DNA of 64,000 bases, taken from the NCBI GenBank assembly GCA_947494435.1, contig CANLUY010000001.1, positions 1,540,001 to 1,604,000 on the forward strand, in the 5' to 3' direction. This document shows, piece by piece, positions 1-9,416 of this stretch. Under the pieces are notes generated by a model. The model saw only the letters and a program-made list of their open reading frames with translations, was not told where the DNA came from and ran no database searches. Made by a program: the position numbers and the translations under genes. This DNA comes from an uncultured Litoreibacter sp. Lineage in GTDB: Bacteria; Pseudomonadota; Alphaproteobacteria; Rhodobacterales; Rhodobacteraceae. Position 1 is the stretch's first letter; every line of letters begins with the position of its first letter.

Positions 1-633
1 CGATTTCACATCAAGATGTGCACAGATCTTGTCAGCGCGATCCTGCGTGATGACGTCATCAAACACATAGGTGCAACCTTTACCACCGAGCGTCACGAGG
101 CGTGGCAAGTTATCCTTGATCTCTGTGTCGTCATGCGTGGCATCGCAAAAGATCATCTTATACTTACGCGACATCGGGCAGGTGTTGAAATCACCGCGAA
201 CAATGTTCGTGACATAGGGGAGAAGCCTGTTTTCTTTCAGGTTGCGGATTAAAACGGCGATAGTGCCGCCCGGATGGTAGACGGCATCCATAACCCGGCC
301 TTGGTCTTTATTGGGCTTGAGTTGTTCATCAAAGCGTTCACGCCATTCCGCAACACTGGTGATGCCGTAGTCGATCGTGTCGAAGTAAACAGGTTTGCCG
401 CCTGCCGCCTCACGCTCGCGCAAGCCAAGAAGCATGGCTGTCGTAGAGCGCCCGAGCCAAGGCCCGACTTCAAGGACTGGTCCAGTGGTCTTGCGTGCGA
501 CGTTGAACAGTAAGCGCAGGTCGTTGGCTGACATCCACCCATTGGGCCAATTGGTCGTGAGGTTTGGAAGGCCATGTTCGAAGTACGCACCTATGTCGGG
601 TGCGACCAGTTTGTTTACATCTTGTTTGCTCAT
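1..633 (-). CDS. Class I SAM-dependent methyltransferase (3' end outside window)
   Basis: The reading frame is open for 211 codons from an ATG at 633 to the window edge, so the C-terminus is missing. An AGGAG Shine-Dalgarno lies just upstream of the ATG. Residues 55-64 (EVGPWLGRST) match the SAM-binding motif I of the Methyltransf_24/CmcI-like group. FCDATHDD at 162-169 and VFDDV at 190-194 match its later acidic motifs. The protein probably transfers a methyl group from S-adenosylmethionine in the cytoplasm. The acceptor cannot be told from the sequence, and no sugar or antibiotic genes are visible next to it. The family call is fairly firm; the substrate is unknown. Confidence 0.8.
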   Translation of the reverse strand, partial: MSKQDVNKLVAPDIGAYFEHGLPNLTTNWPNGWMSANDLRLLFNVARKTTGPVLEVGPWLGRSTTAMLLGLREREAAGGKPVYFDTIDYGITSVAEWRERFDEQLKPNKDQGRVMDAVYHPGGTIAVLIRNLKENRLLPYVTNIVRGDFNTCPMSRKYKMIFCDATHDDTEIKDNLPRLVTLGGKGCTYVFDDVITQDRADKICAHLDVKS

Positions 634-992
634 TATGTGCTCCTGCTCAAAATAGATATGCGTTTGCCCGGCTGGGGCCGGAGCAAAACACGTGCCGAAT
701 TGGCTTTGGTTCTTAATGCGAATTTATCGTTTCAAATTAGGCGACAATTCGACTGACATGGGGTGTCTGTTGGGCAATTTGGAGCGACAAGCGAGGGCTG
801 GTGCGTGCGTTAGCTCGGGCTTGGAGTGGGGCGGCTTTTGGGCCGAAATGTGTCGAAACTTTGTTGCCGGATGCGAAACGCTTAGTTTCATCGAGTTTTC
901 TATAGAAAAATGTTAGGCATTTTTGTGTCACGTTTCGTGTGCTGTCCGAACGACTCGACAGGGCCGAACGAAATACACTGGGGATGTAGACC
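634..992. other. Intergenic region between divergent genes
   Basis: This 359-base stretch separates the methyltransferase start (633, minus) from the PilJ-like gene (993, plus), so it should hold both promoters. Short open frames on either strand have no credible ribosome-binding site or recognisable protein. It is more A+T-rich towards 880-930. No strong terminator, RNA gene or long repeat was seen. Confidence 0.5.
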
Positions 993-1931
993 ATGCGGAA
1001 TTTGAACTGGCGTAAGTCGATAGGCGCATGCGTGCTAATTTTCGGACAGACTTCTTCCGTGTCGCTGGCGGACAGCGTTGGGGGTCAGGCGTGGGATAAC
1101 ATCGCCTTGAATGTGACTGTGGAGGCGGATGCGCCTTTGGCCACAGATGACTTGGTTGCTGCAGACCGCTTGAGACACTTGAGCCGTGAGATACCAGCGC
1201 TTGCGTGTTTGAGCGCTTTGCCGAATATGCGCGGTAGAATCGAGCCGCGCATGGTGAGCGCAAATGAAGAGTTCGTACATGCGCTGACAGTTTTGGAATA
1301 CGGGCATTACGGAAACTTTGACAGACGCAACGATTTGAAGCCGGGCGTGCTGCGCGACATCTCGGCTGTAAAAGACATGTGGCGGCCGATCAGCAGAGCT
1401 GTGCGTGATGTCGGCTCTGATAGGTCTGAGGCGTCTGCGTCACTTGTTGAGGCGGGAAGTGTTGTGCTTCATGACCTGACGCTGGACCTTTATGCACAGG
1501 TCCAAACGCTTAACAGCAATTCGTTTGAGTTAAGCACGCGCAATGCGGTTCTTATCGATGTGGCTGGAAGGCCCGAGATGCTGTTGCATGAGATGATTCA
1601 GGTCAGTTGTGATTTGGCGACTGGCAATGACGACTTGGCAAAATTGGAGCATCTCAAAACGCTTGCGACGCGCTTTGAGCAGACTTTGACGGTTCTATCC
1701 GCGGGCATGCCGCAAGCGGGTGTGGTACCGCCCCCGACAGAAGCAATTGTAGATAAGCTTCAGCTTGTTCAAAATGTGTGGGAGTGGATGGATGTATCTG
1801 GCGATCTGTCAAACAGTTCCAAAACGGAAGATGTGCGATGGAGTGAGTTCTGCCATCACCTGACACAGATTGATAAGGTGCTTGCTGGTTTGGTTGAGCT
1901 TTATGCCGATCAGTCCAAGCCAGTCCTCTAG
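993..1931 (+). CDS. Secreted PilJ-like (type IV pili chemotaxis sensor N-terminal) domain protein
   Basis: This 312-residue protein has a Sec-type signal peptide (basic start, hydrophobic core 10-20, likely cleavage after VSLA at 26). The mature part appears to hold two degenerate copies of the PilJ sensor box, which in known families reads like LAGRQRMLSQR. The copies are RLRHLSREIPALACL near 60-75 and LIDVAGRPEMLLHEM near 187-201, each followed by helical sequence. In known proteins this domain is the periplasmic sensor of PilJ and NarX-like receptors. Here there is no transmembrane segment after it and no HAMP or signalling domain. It may bind a small ligand and pass it to a separate partner. 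A hairpin terminator follows at 1953-1988. The domain call rests on pattern recognition only. Confidence 0.6.
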   Translation: MRNLNWRKSIGACVLIFGQTSSVSLADSVGGQAWDNIALNVTVEADAPLATDDLVAADRLRHLSREIPALACLSALPNMRGRIEPRMVSANEEFVHALTVLEYGHYGNFDRRNDLKPGVLRDISAVKDMWRPISRAVRDVGSDRSEASASLVEAGSVVLHDLTLDLYAQVQTLNSNSFELSTRNAVLIDVAGRPEMLLHEMIQVSCDLATGNDDLAKLEHLKTLATRFEQTLTVLSAGMPQAGVVPPPTEAIVDKLQLVQNVWEWMDVSGDLSNSSKTEDVRWSEFCHHLTQIDKVLAGLVELYADQSKPVL

Positions 1932-1952
1932 CAACTCGGTATACTCAAACGA

Positions 1953-1988
1953 AAAAGGGCCTATGGCAGTTCAACCATAGGCCCTTTT
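1953..1988. terminator. Bidirectional intrinsic terminator
   Basis: A perfect 14-base-pair inverted repeat (AAAAGGGCCTATGG / CCATAGGCCCTTTT) with an 8-base loop lies between two convergent genes. It is flanked by A residues on the left and T residues on the right, so it should end transcription of the PilJ-like gene on the plus strand and of tpa on the minus strand. Confidence 0.9.
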
Positions 1989-2007
1989 CGTATGGTTTGA
2001 TCTGGGC

Positions 2008-3423
2008 TTAGCCCATAACGCTTGTGAGCGATGTGTCTACCGAAGTGAGGATCGCATCGATGTCGTCCTTTGTGGCGATCAAAGCTGGGGAGAAGCACAA
2101 GGTGTTGTTGAAGCCGGGGATTGAACGGTTGGTCATCCCGACGATCACCGCATCGTTTTTCATTGACGTGCCCACGACCTGAGCGACTTGCGCCTCTGGC
2201 AATGGTTTGCGCGTCTCGCGATCCGCTACCAACTCTGCCCCGACAAACAGTCCTTTGCCGCGCACGTCGCCGATGCAGGCATGTTTACCTTTCAACTCTT
2301 CGAGCTGCTCAAGCATGTAGGCGCCCATGTCGACGGTATTTTGCAGGAGGTTCTCGTCTTCGAGAATCCGCATGTTTTCAAGTGCCGCCGCTGGACCTGC
2401 TGTACAGCCACCGAATGTGGAGATGTCGCGGAAGTAGTTCAAAGGATCGGAGGTGTCGTCTTTGAACATGTTGAAGACTTCTTCTGTGGTCACACAGCAA
2501 GAGATGGCCGCGTAACCAGACGCCACACCCTTCGCCATCGTCACGATGTCAGGCTTGATGCCGTAATGCTGGTAGCCAAACCATGTGCCGGTCCGACCCA
2601 TGCCGCAAACCACTTCGTCGATATGAAGCAGGATATCGTATTTTTTGCAGATTTCCTGTACGCGATCCCAGTAACCTTCTGGCGGGGTGATGACACCGCC
2701 ACCCGCAGTCACGGGCTCAAGGCAAAGTGCACCAACTGTGTCGGCACCTTCTCTCAGGATGACCTCTTCAATCGCGTTGGCGGCGGCAATTCCGTACGCT
2801 TCGCCGGACAGGTCGCCCAGACCTTGATCCATCGCGCGATATTCAAGGCAATGAGGTACGGAAATGAACCCGGGTGTATAGGGGCCATACTGTGCGCCAC
2901 GCTCTTCCTGTCCGCCACCGGACAAGCATGCAATGGTCGTGCCGTGGTAGTCGCGGTCCCGGTACAGAATTTTGTGCTTTTTACCACCGTAGCGCTTATG
3001 CGCGATCTGGCGGACCATCTTGAAGCCCTTCTCGTTGGCTTCCGAGCCTGAGTTCGCATAATAAACGCGGGACATGCCCGGCATTTTTTCGAGGAGGCGT
3101 TCCGAGAACATCGCGGCAGGGATTGAGCCGACTGTGCCCCCGAAGAAGTTCATTTTGACCAACTGTTCGCGCACAGCGTCTGCAATCGTTTCGCGGCCGT
3201 AGCCTACGTTTACTGTCCAAACGCCGCCCGACACTGCGTCGATATGTTTGCGACCATGTTGGTCCCAGACATTCAGCCCTTTGCCCTCAACAATAATCTT
3301 GGGATCCGTGCGGCCTTCGCCTTCGGCCATATAGCCGGCGTGCTGGCTGAGGTGGTGCCAGACATGGGCGCGGTCAGCTTCAACGATGCCAGACATGTCG
3401 TTAGGTGTCAGATTGCCGTCCAT
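2008..3423 (-). CDS. tpa: Taurine--pyruvate aminotransferase
   Basis: This 471-residue class III PLP aminotransferase is expected to convert taurine and pyruvate to sulfoacetaldehyde and L-alanine. The N-terminal block starting MDGNLTPNDMSG, the SGGVWTVNVGYGRE segment, YANSGSEANE, the HIDEVVCGMGRTG block and TMAKGVASGYA (with the PLP lysine) are as in Roseobacter-type Tpa proteins. The start is placed at the ATG at 3423, preceded by GGGAGA. The frame stays open to 3627, but that extension has no family resemblance. The usual partners, sulfoacetaldehyde acetyltransferase (xsc) and a taurine importer, are not in this window, so a different omega-amino acid substrate is possible. Confidence 0.83.
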   Translation of the reverse strand: MDGNLTPNDMSGIVEADRAHVWHHLSQHAGYMAEGEGRTDPKIIVEGKGLNVWDQHGRKHIDAVSGGVWTVNVGYGRETIADAVREQLVKMNFFGGTVGSIPAAMFSERLLEKMPGMSRVYYANSGSEANEKGFKMVRQIAHKRYGGKKHKILYRDRDYHGTTIACLSGGGQEERGAQYGPYTPGFISVPHCLEYRAMDQGLGDLSGEAYGIAAANAIEEVILREGADTVGALCLEPVTAGGGVITPPEGYWDRVQEICKKYDILLHIDEVVCGMGRTGTWFGYQHYGIKPDIVTMAKGVASGYAAISCCVTTEEVFNMFKDDTSDPLNYFRDISTFGGCTAGPAAALENMRILEDENLLQNTVDMGAYMLEQLEELKGKHACIGDVRGKGLFVGAELVADRETRKPLPEAQVAQVVGTSMKNDAVIVGMTNRSIPGFNNTLCFSPALIATKDDIDAILTSVDTSLTSVMG

Positions 3424-3690
3424 GACGAGGTCTCCCTTAAAGGTGCAAATACGTAGTGCGCGGCCGTTCGGGCAGGGATTCGAATCTGTCCGATCACCGT
3501 AGTTTATTCCATTTCCTAAGCAGCACATAGCTTGGCCAATTAAATAGGGCCAGTTCTCTATATGTTTAGCGCCAGAAGGTTGTGTCGTCTTGGGTGCAAT
3601 CACAAGCTGAAAAGGGAGGCGTCGCATTTACGGGTCGGTTTGTCGTAAAGGTGGGTAGCGAATTGAGCAGGTAGGAGATAAGCCAACCAC

Positions 3691-5091
3691 ATGTTTCTAA
3701 GCATCTTCGATATATTCAAAGTCGGCGTTGGTCCGTCTTCGTCCCACACGATGGGGCCGATGACTGCGGCAACGCTGTTTCTGGATCAGTTGCGAACCGG
3801 GGAGCGGGAACCAGGCGCAGGGGACGTTTCGTCTTTGGCTGCATCGCTTCATGGCTCGCTCGCATTTACAGGCAAAGGCCATGCGTCCGACCGGGCGGTC
3901 ATGCTTGGATTTATGGGATACGCACCCGCAACGCTTGACCCAGATGCAGTTGATGATTTGATCAAAGAGTTGCACGCCGCGAAGTCAGTTGAGGCCGAGG
4001 GGCTCGGGACCCTGAAATTCGACCCTGAGACCGATTTGGTTTTTGACTATGATCTGACTTTGGACGGTCATGCGAATGGCATGATTTTCAAAGCTTTTGA
4101 TGCGGCTGGAAACCTGTTTCTGCAGGAGACCTACTATTCGATTGGTGGTGGCTTCGTTGTGACTGAAGCGGAACTGGCAGGGGTCCACACCGATCTGCAT
4201 GCGCAGAAAGAGGAAGCTGGATTTCCGTATCCGTTCGGTTCTGCTGTTGAGATGTTGGAGATGGGCCGCAAGGCGGGCAAATCCATCGCGGAAATGAAAG
4301 AGGCCAACGAGTTATCCGCAATGTCGCGCGACGCACTCGACCGCGATTTAGCGGCCTTGAGTAAAGCTATGTTCGACTGCGTCGATCGCGGATTGCGCAT
4401 GGAAGGCGAATTACCGGGTGGTTTGCGCGTGAAACGCCGCGCGAAACACATCCACGCGCAACTGGTGGCCGAGCAAGGCGTTAACATCGCGCAGCCTCAC
4501 ACAATCAACGACTGGATGAGCGTCTATGCGATGGCCGTGAATGAAGAGAACGCGGCGGGCGGAAAAGTCGTCACGTCGCCAACAAATGGTGCTGCTGGCG
4601 TTCTGCCAGCGGTGCTGCGCTATTATCGCGATCATTGCGTGGGGGCCTCTGAAGCTGGGCAGCGGAACTTCCTTCTGACTGCTGCAGCCGTCGGCGGATT
4701 GATCAAACACAATGCTTCTATTTCAGGGGCAGAGGTTGGCTGTCAGGGCGAGGTTGGTTCTGCCTCCTCAATGGCTGCTGCGGGACTGTGTGCGGCTTTG
4801 GGTGGGACAAACGAGCAGATAGAAAACGCTGCTGAAATTGCGCTGGAGCATCACCTTGGTATGACCTGCGATCCGGTCGCAGGGTTGGTGCAAGTGCCTT
4901 GCATCGAGCGCAATGGTTTGGGCGCAATCAAGGCGGTGTCTGCGGCTTCGCTGGCGTTGCGCGGAGATGGCACACATTTCATGCCGTTGGATAATTGCAT
5001 CGAAGCGATGCGCCAGACCGGCATAGACATGAGCACCAAATATAAAGAGACGTCCCAAGGGGGACTCGCGGTCAATATCCCCGAGTGCTAG
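3691..5091 (+). CDS. sdaA: L-serine ammonia-lyase (iron-sulfur type)
   Basis: This 466-residue protein deaminates L-serine to pyruvate and ammonia. It is the single-chain form, with an N-terminal beta domain carrying SSSHT at 16-20 and a C-terminal catalytic alpha domain. Cysteines 351 (VGCQGEVGS), 393 (GMTCDPVAG) and 404 (VQVPCIERN) are the expected 4Fe-4S ligands. The start ATG follows a GGTAGGAGA-like ribosome-binding site. The gene diverges from tpa across about 267 bases. Its stop overlaps the stop of the convergent racemase gene in the tetranucleotide CTAG at 5088-5091. Confidence 0.95.
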   Translation: MFLSIFDIFKVGVGPSSSHTMGPMTAATLFLDQLRTGEREPGAGDVSSLAASLHGSLAFTGKGHASDRAVMLGFMGYAPATLDPDAVDDLIKELHAAKSVEAEGLGTLKFDPETDLVFDYDLTLDGHANGMIFKAFDAAGNLFLQETYYSIGGGFVVTEAELAGVHTDLHAQKEEAGFPYPFGSAVEMLEMGRKAGKSIAEMKEANELSAMSRDALDRDLAALSKAMFDCVDRGLRMEGELPGGLRVKRRAKHIHAQLVAEQGVNIAQPHTINDWMSVYAMAVNEENAAGGKVVTSPTNGAAGVLPAVLRYYRDHCVGASEAGQRNFLLTAAAVGGLIKHNASISGAEVGCQGEVGSASSMAAAGLCAALGGTNEQIENAAEIALEHHLGMTCDPVAGLVQVPCIERNGLGAIKAVSAASLALRGDGTHFMPLDNCIEAMRQTGIDMSTKYKETSQGGLAVNIPEC

Positions 5092-5804
5092 CGCGGGTAA
5101 CGCCGTGGCGCCAGGCCGGATTGGAACCAGCTAACGAAACTTTCGATTGTAAAGACAGGTAGACCTGTCGCAGCGCGAATATCTGCCGCGTAGGGCACCA
5201 TATTGGTGCATTCCAAAACGATCGCACCAAGGTTCGGATGGGCGCGCGTCATCTCTTGCGCCGCGTTGACGTTGTCTTCCCGCGCAAGGTCGATATCAAG
5301 TTCCAGTTCATTCCCCAAAATGGCGCGCGTAAATTCTTTGCCCGCTTCTGTAGAGTGCACTGGCGTGCCGTCTGGGACCCCAGCCTTTTCAAGGTGCGTT
5401 CTGGTAAGGGTTGAGCCGGATATCGTTAAGATGCCGGCGTGTTTGCCCGCAGGAAGCACTGCGTTGACCATAGCAACCTGCATCAAGGATGAGGTGGCAA
5501 CGGGCACAGGGACCGCAGCGGCAAGTTCTTCTTGGTACAGTGATAAGAAACCACAGTTTGTGGTGATGCCGTCTACCCCATCACGCACAAGCTCTCGGGC
5601 TGAGTCTATGAAATTGCCCAGCATCCCTTCAGCACCACGGCGCACGATCAGATCGGGAGATGCGTCGCGCACGATCTTGTAGTGCACCGGGAATGGCCAT
5701 GTGGTGGCGTTCCCCATGTCACCGGGGACGCGGGGGAAGTGCGCATCGAGCATGAGGATGCCGACAGATGCTCCGTAGATTGACTTGCCACCTTGTGCTT
5801 TCAT
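5088..5804 (-). CDS. Aspartate/glutamate racemase family protein
   Basis: This 238-residue protein has the cofactor-independent Asp/Glu racemase fold, with a catalytic cysteine in each half: C84 in TTNCGF and C199 in LECTNM. The family includes hydantoin and amino acid racemases and maleate isomerase. The exact substrate is not clear, and the divergent sequence does not look like cell-wall glutamate racemase MurI. The ATG at 5804 is two bases from the end of the gntR stop codon (5806-5808), so the two genes are translationally coupled. An upstream in-frame start inside gntR is less likely. Context suggests it racemises or isomerises an acid handled by the divergent ThDP/cycloisomerase genes. 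Confidence 0.75.
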   Translation of the reverse strand: MKAQGGKSIYGASVGILMLDAHFPRVPGDMGNATTWPFPVHYKIVRDASPDLIVRRGAEGMLGNFIDSARELVRDGVDGITTNCGFLSLYQEELAAAVPVPVATSSLMQVAMVNAVLPAGKHAGILTISGSTLTRTHLEKAGVPDGTPVHSTEAGKEFTRAILGNELELDIDLAREDNVNAAQEMTRAHPNLGAIVLECTNMVPYAADIRAATGLPVFTIESFVSWFQSGLAPRRYPR

Positions 5805-5805
5805 G

Positions 5806-6501
5806 TCACGCGTCCTCGATAATCCGGCCAGCCAGCTCTGCGGCACCTGCCATGTAGATACTCGAAATGCCCTCCTTTACGGCATCGACGACTTGGTCCA
5901 TTCGCCGCGAAATATGGGTCGTCATAACGCCGGCAGCCACGTCTGCATCCCGTGCCGCAATCGCCTCCATAATCTGCAGATGCTCGCCTTTGGTGGTCTT
6001 GATCCGGGTGCTCATGTCGACCCACCGAATGAAGCGGATTTGTTCATTGATGCGGCGCAACTCAGATACAAGACTCGCATTTCCGGTAAGCTGCGCAATG
6101 CCGATGTGAAATGCCTCATCTTGCGCGCAGGTTTCACGCACCGTTTTGTCTTTGGTTTCCATTCCATGTTCCAGCAAATCGGCTTTGAGCGCGGCAATTC
6201 CACCGTCGGACGCACGTGCGCAGGCCATCCGAACTGTTGCGATTTCGATCACCTGTCGTAGCTCGTACAAGTCATAGATGTTCTGGACCTGAAGGCCCCT
6301 GCAGAAAAACCCTGTGCCGGGCCGAAAGTCGATCAGCCTTTCGGACACAAGTCGGTTCAACGCCTCGCGAAGTGGTGTGCGACTGACACCCAGCTCACGC
6401 GCCAATGCGACCTCGTTGATCCGCTGTTCAGGCGGAATCAGGAACCCTACGACCATTGATTTGATCCGGTCATAGATATCTTCGACGCGTCCTTCAGCCA
6501 T
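5806..6501 (-). CDS. GntR-family transcriptional regulator (FadR/FCD subfamily)
   Basis: This 231-residue regulator has an N-terminal winged helix-turn-helix (about residues 8-70, with LARELGVSRTPLREALNRL) and a C-terminal all-helical FCD effector domain (about 75-215). The ATG at 6501 is favoured over the preceding TTG because GGAGG sits five bases before it. It is transcribed away from the ThDP enzyme gene. The perfect palindrome at 6558-6569 in the shared promoter is its probable operator. FCD regulators usually bind small organic acids, so the inducer is likely the substrate of this locus. Confidence 0.9.
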   Translation of the reverse strand: MAEGRVEDIYDRIKSMVVGFLIPPEQRINEVALARELGVSRTPLREALNRLVSERLIDFRPGTGFFCRGLQVQNIYDLYELRQVIEIATVRMACARASDGGIAALKADLLEHGMETKDKTVRETCAQDEAFHIGIAQLTGNASLVSELRRINEQIRFIRWVDMSTRIKTTKGEHLQIMEAIAARDADVAAGVMTTHISRRMDQVVDAVKEGISSIYMAGAAELAGRIIEDA

Positions 6502-6557
6502 CAAGTCCTCCCTCGCCAGCAGTATTGACTCGACTCAGAACCTTGGCAACATTCAAA

Positions 6558-6569
6558 GCTGTATACAGC
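6558..6569. promoter_or_regulatory. Probable GntR operator palindrome
   Basis: GCTGTATACAGC is a perfect 12-base palindrome centred on GTATAC, the core typical of FadR-subfamily GntR operators. It lies 57 bases upstream of the gntR start and 21 bases upstream of the ThDP enzyme start, so it can control both directions. Confidence 0.7.
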
Positions 6570-6589
6570 ATTGCATTCTGGGGACGTCG

Positions 6590-8284
6590 GTGGCTGACAA
6601 TTCTAATGAGATGACGGGGGCGGAGGCGACCGTCCGTATGCTGCAAGCCTATGGCGTAACCGATATGTTTGGTTTGTGCGGGGACACGACGCTGCCTTTC
6701 TATGATGCGCTGGCAAGGCTGGATCATGGGATCAATCATATCCTGACACGTGACGAGCGGCACGCGGGCTATATGGCCGATGCCTACGCACGTGTCACTG
6801 GAAAGCCCGGTGTCTGCGAAGGGCCATCTGGCGGCGGCGCGACCTATATCTTGCCCGGTGTGGTTGAAGCGAATGAAAGCTCCGTTCCAATTCTGGCGAT
6901 CACGACGGATGTTGCGACCACGTCGAGGGGGAAGTATCCGCTGACGGAGCTGGATCAGGTTGCTTTGTTCCGCCCGCTGACCAAGTGGAATGCCTCACTT
7001 GATGACGCGACGCGGCTGCCTGCGATGTTGCGGGCCGCGTTTCGTGCGATGACGACGGGTAGACCCGGTGCCACTCATCTTGCACTTCCGTTTAATACCC
7101 AAAAAGCCTTTGTCGATAGTGATGAGGTTTGGGCAGATGCGCGCCACAGTCACTATCCTGCTGAACGGGCAGCGCCGGAAGCCGACGCAATAGAGGATGC
7201 GGCACGTGTATTGTCAGAGGCCAAATCCGCTATCGCGATTTGCGGCGGTGGTCCGGTTATTGCAGGCGCGTTTGACGCACTCAAGCGATTGGGGGAGATA
7301 CTTGATATTCCAATTGCCACAACAGTCTCAGGACAAGGTGCGATTGCCGAAACAAACCCGCAGGCGCTGGGCGTTGTCGGCTCAAACGGTGGCAATCCGG
7401 CGACGCGCGCGGTGGTCGATGAGGCTGATGTGGTTCTGTTTGTGGGCTGTCGTGCGGGCTCCGTGACGACGGAGCGGTGGCGCTCTCCCAGCAAGGGCAA
7501 GACAATCATTCATATCGACAGCGATCCAATGGTCATCGGTGCAAATTACGCCACAGAAATTGCAATCTGCGCGGACGCCAAATCGGCGCTTGAGGCGCTG
7601 GTTGCCGCGTTAGAAACACGCGAAAATGCGCTGCAAGGCGGCCGTGCGAAGGTTGCCGCAGCGTGGGATAGCAAGCTTGCGGCCTTCAATGCTTTGGCGG
7701 CATCGCCTGAAACACCAATTCGGCCAGAAGCTGTGGTCGCAAACCTGATGGTGCTGTTGGATGATGATGCCATCATTGTTGCCGATCCGGGTACACCATG
7801 TCCGTATTTCTCAGCGCATTATCGTTGGCGCAAAGCGGGTCGGAATTTCATCACCAACCGCGCGCATGGGGCGTTGGGGTACGCGCTTGCCGCATCAATG
7901 GGCGCGCATGTCGGACGACCCGATGTGAAAACTGTCGCTGTGATGGGAGACGGCTCTTTCGGCTTCTGCTGCGGGGAGTTTGAAACCATCGTGCGTCACA
8001 AGATGCCGATCACCTCAATAGTGTTCTCAAACGCAACCTTCGGCTGGATCAAAGCAGGGCAAGAGAGCGGTTTTGGAAAACGCTACTACAATGTAGATTT
8101 CAACCGCACGGACCATGCCAAAGTGGCTGAGGCCTTTGGGGTCAAATCCTGGACGGTCAGTGATCCGGCGGATCTGCCCGGCATTTTGAAACAGGCCTTA
8201 AATCATGACGGGCCGACGCTCGTTGATGTCATCAGCCAACCCTTGCATGAGGCGGCGGCTCCTGTGTCGGAGTGGGTCGCTTGA
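6590..8284 (+). CDS. Thiamine diphosphate-dependent enzyme (acetolactate synthase-like)
   Basis: This 564-residue protein has the three-domain ThDP decarboxylase/carboligase layout. The N-terminal Pyr domain carries the catalytic glutamate E56 in [19 protein letters not shown] central Rossmann-like domain follows at about 190-340. The C-terminal PP domain holds the GDGS motif at about 453-456 and the downstream asparagine (FSNATFG) that bind Mg-ThDP. It starts at GTG 6590 after GGGGAC. It is not a clear housekeeping IlvB, since no small subunit is next to it. With the adjacent enolase-superfamily gene it probably decarboxylates or condenses a 2-oxo acid in a catabolic pathway. The substrate is unknown. 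Confidence 0.85.
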   Translation: MADNSNEMTGAEATVRMLQAYGVTDMFGLCGDTTLPFYDALARLDHGINHILTRDERHAGYMADAYARVTGKPGVCEGPSGGGATYILPGVVEANESSVPILAITTDVATTSRGKYPLTELDQVALFRPLTKWNASLDDATRLPAMLRAAFRAMTTGRPGATHLALPFNTQKAFVDSDEVWADARHSHYPAERAAPEADAIEDAARVLSEAKSAIAICGGGPVIAGAFDALKRLGEILDIPIATTVSGQGAIAETNPQALGVVGSNGGNPATRAVVDEADVVLFVGCRAGSVTTERWRSPSKGKTIIHIDSDPMVIGANYATEIAICADAKSALEALVAALETRENALQGGRAKVAAAWDSKLAAFNALAASPETPIRPEAVVANLMVLLDDDAIIVADPGTPCPYFSAHYRWRKAGRNFITNRAHGALGYALAASMGAHVGRPDVKTVAVMGDGSFGFCCGEFETIVRHKMPITSIVFSNATFGWIKAGQESGFGKRYYNVDFNRTDHAKVAEAFGVKSWTVSDPADLPGILKQALNHDGPTLVDVISQPLHEAAAPVSEWVA

Positions 8285-9408
8285 GCCTCGATCAGAAGAT
8301 CGTTGGCTATGACCTCTGGCAGCTCGCGTTGCCCGTCACGACGCGGCGTGATCACGGCATCGGTTCTGTCGAAGGGGCATGCGAAATAGTCGTGTTGCGT
8401 CTCACCGCAGAGGGGGGAGAGGTCGGCTTCGGCGAAGCCTCACCTTGGGTGGTGTTTACCGGATCGGTGGAGGCAAGCTACGCCGCACTTGATCGCTATT
8501 TGCGGCCGGTGGTGATTGGTCAGAGGGTGGGTGATATCCCGCAGATTATGGCAAAGGCTAGGAGGGCTGTTGCCCATTGCACGGAAGCCAAAGCCGCGCT
8601 TGAAACGGCGCTCCTGGATTTAGCGGGCCGCGTGTCTGGCGTCCCGGTCTGGGCGCTACTTGGCGGGAAGTGCCGCGATACGATCCCGCTTTCTGTTTCA
8701 TTGGCGAATCCGGATTGGGAAGAAGAAAAAGATCTGCTCGCAAGGATCACAGCCGACGGTGTGGGTATTGTGAAAGTCAAAGTGGGTTTCGCGGACCACG
8801 CCTTTGACGTGATGCGCATGGAAGCTTTGGCGCGGGACTATCCCGATCTGAAAGTCCGAATTGATTTCAATCAGGGGCTCGAAATTGAGGAGGCCATGCA
8901 GCGCGTTTTGGACCTCGCGGCGTTTAAGCCGGACTTCATTGAGCAGCCGGTGCGGGCGCATCATTTCGACATAATGGCGCAATTGCGCGCGGCAACCAAC
9001 GTGCCGCTTTTGGCGGATGAAAGTGTGTTCGGGCCGGAGGATGCCAAGCGCGCGATTTCTGAAGGTATCGCGGATGGGTTCTCCATCAAGATCATGAAAT
9101 CAGGCGGGTTGCGGCGCGCGCAAGAGGTCGCGCGGATGGCGGCGTCAGCTGGGTTATCCGCTTATGGTGGTGACATGTTTGAGGCCGGATTGGCTCACTT
9201 GGCTGGCGCGCATATGATAGCCGCGACGCCTGAAATCACGCTCGGCTGCGAGTTCTATCAGGCGCAGTACTACCTGTGTGAAGATATCCTACAAGACCCC
9301 TTCCCGAGCCAAGGCGGTGTTGTGACTGTGCCAAACGGGCCGGGTCTTGGTATAAAGCCGGATCTAGCGAAGCTGGAGCATTACGCGGTGCGGAGCTCAA
9401 CATCTTGA
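8281..9408 (+). CDS. Enolase-superfamily enzyme, muconate cycloisomerase-like
   Basis: This protein of about 375 residues belongs to the muconate lactonizing subgroup. The two catalytic lysines of the KxK motif are K165 and K167. Metal ligands are D195, E221 and D246, and a second lysine pair sits at 270/273 (KIMKSGG). The C-terminal YGGDMFEAG and ACP-like EDIL..GPGLG segments resemble CatB-type cycloisomerases. Members act as cycloisomerases, dipeptide epimerases or N-acylamino acid racemases, so the reaction is open. The start is taken as the TTG at 8281 overlapping the ThDP stop as TTGA, with GGAG eight bases upstream. GTG 8272 is an alternative. It is co-transcribed with the ThDP gene. 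Confidence 0.82.
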   Translation: MSLDQKIVGYDLWQLALPVTTRRDHGIGSVEGACEIVVLRLTAEGGEVGFGEASPWVVFTGSVEASYAALDRYLRPVVIGQRVGDIPQIMAKARRAVAHCTEAKAALETALLDLAGRVSGVPVWALLGGKCRDTIPLSVSLANPDWEEEKDLLARITADGVGIVKVKVGFADHAFDVMRMEALARDYPDLKVRIDFNQGLEIEEAMQRVLDLAAFKPDFIEQPVRAHHFDIMAQLRAATNVPLLADESVFGPEDAKRAISEGIADGFSIKIMKSGGLRRAQEVARMAASAGLSAYGGDMFEAGLAHLAGAHMIAATPEITLGCEFYQAQYYLCEDILQDPFPSQGGVVTVPNGPGLGIKPDLAKLEHYAVRSSTS

Positions 9409-9416
9409 GCGTATCG

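Noticed and set aside
3468-3500. tRNA T-arm-like GATTCGAATC in the tpa upstream region
   Set aside because: The bases on either side do not pair as a T stem and no other cloverleaf arms can be drawn.
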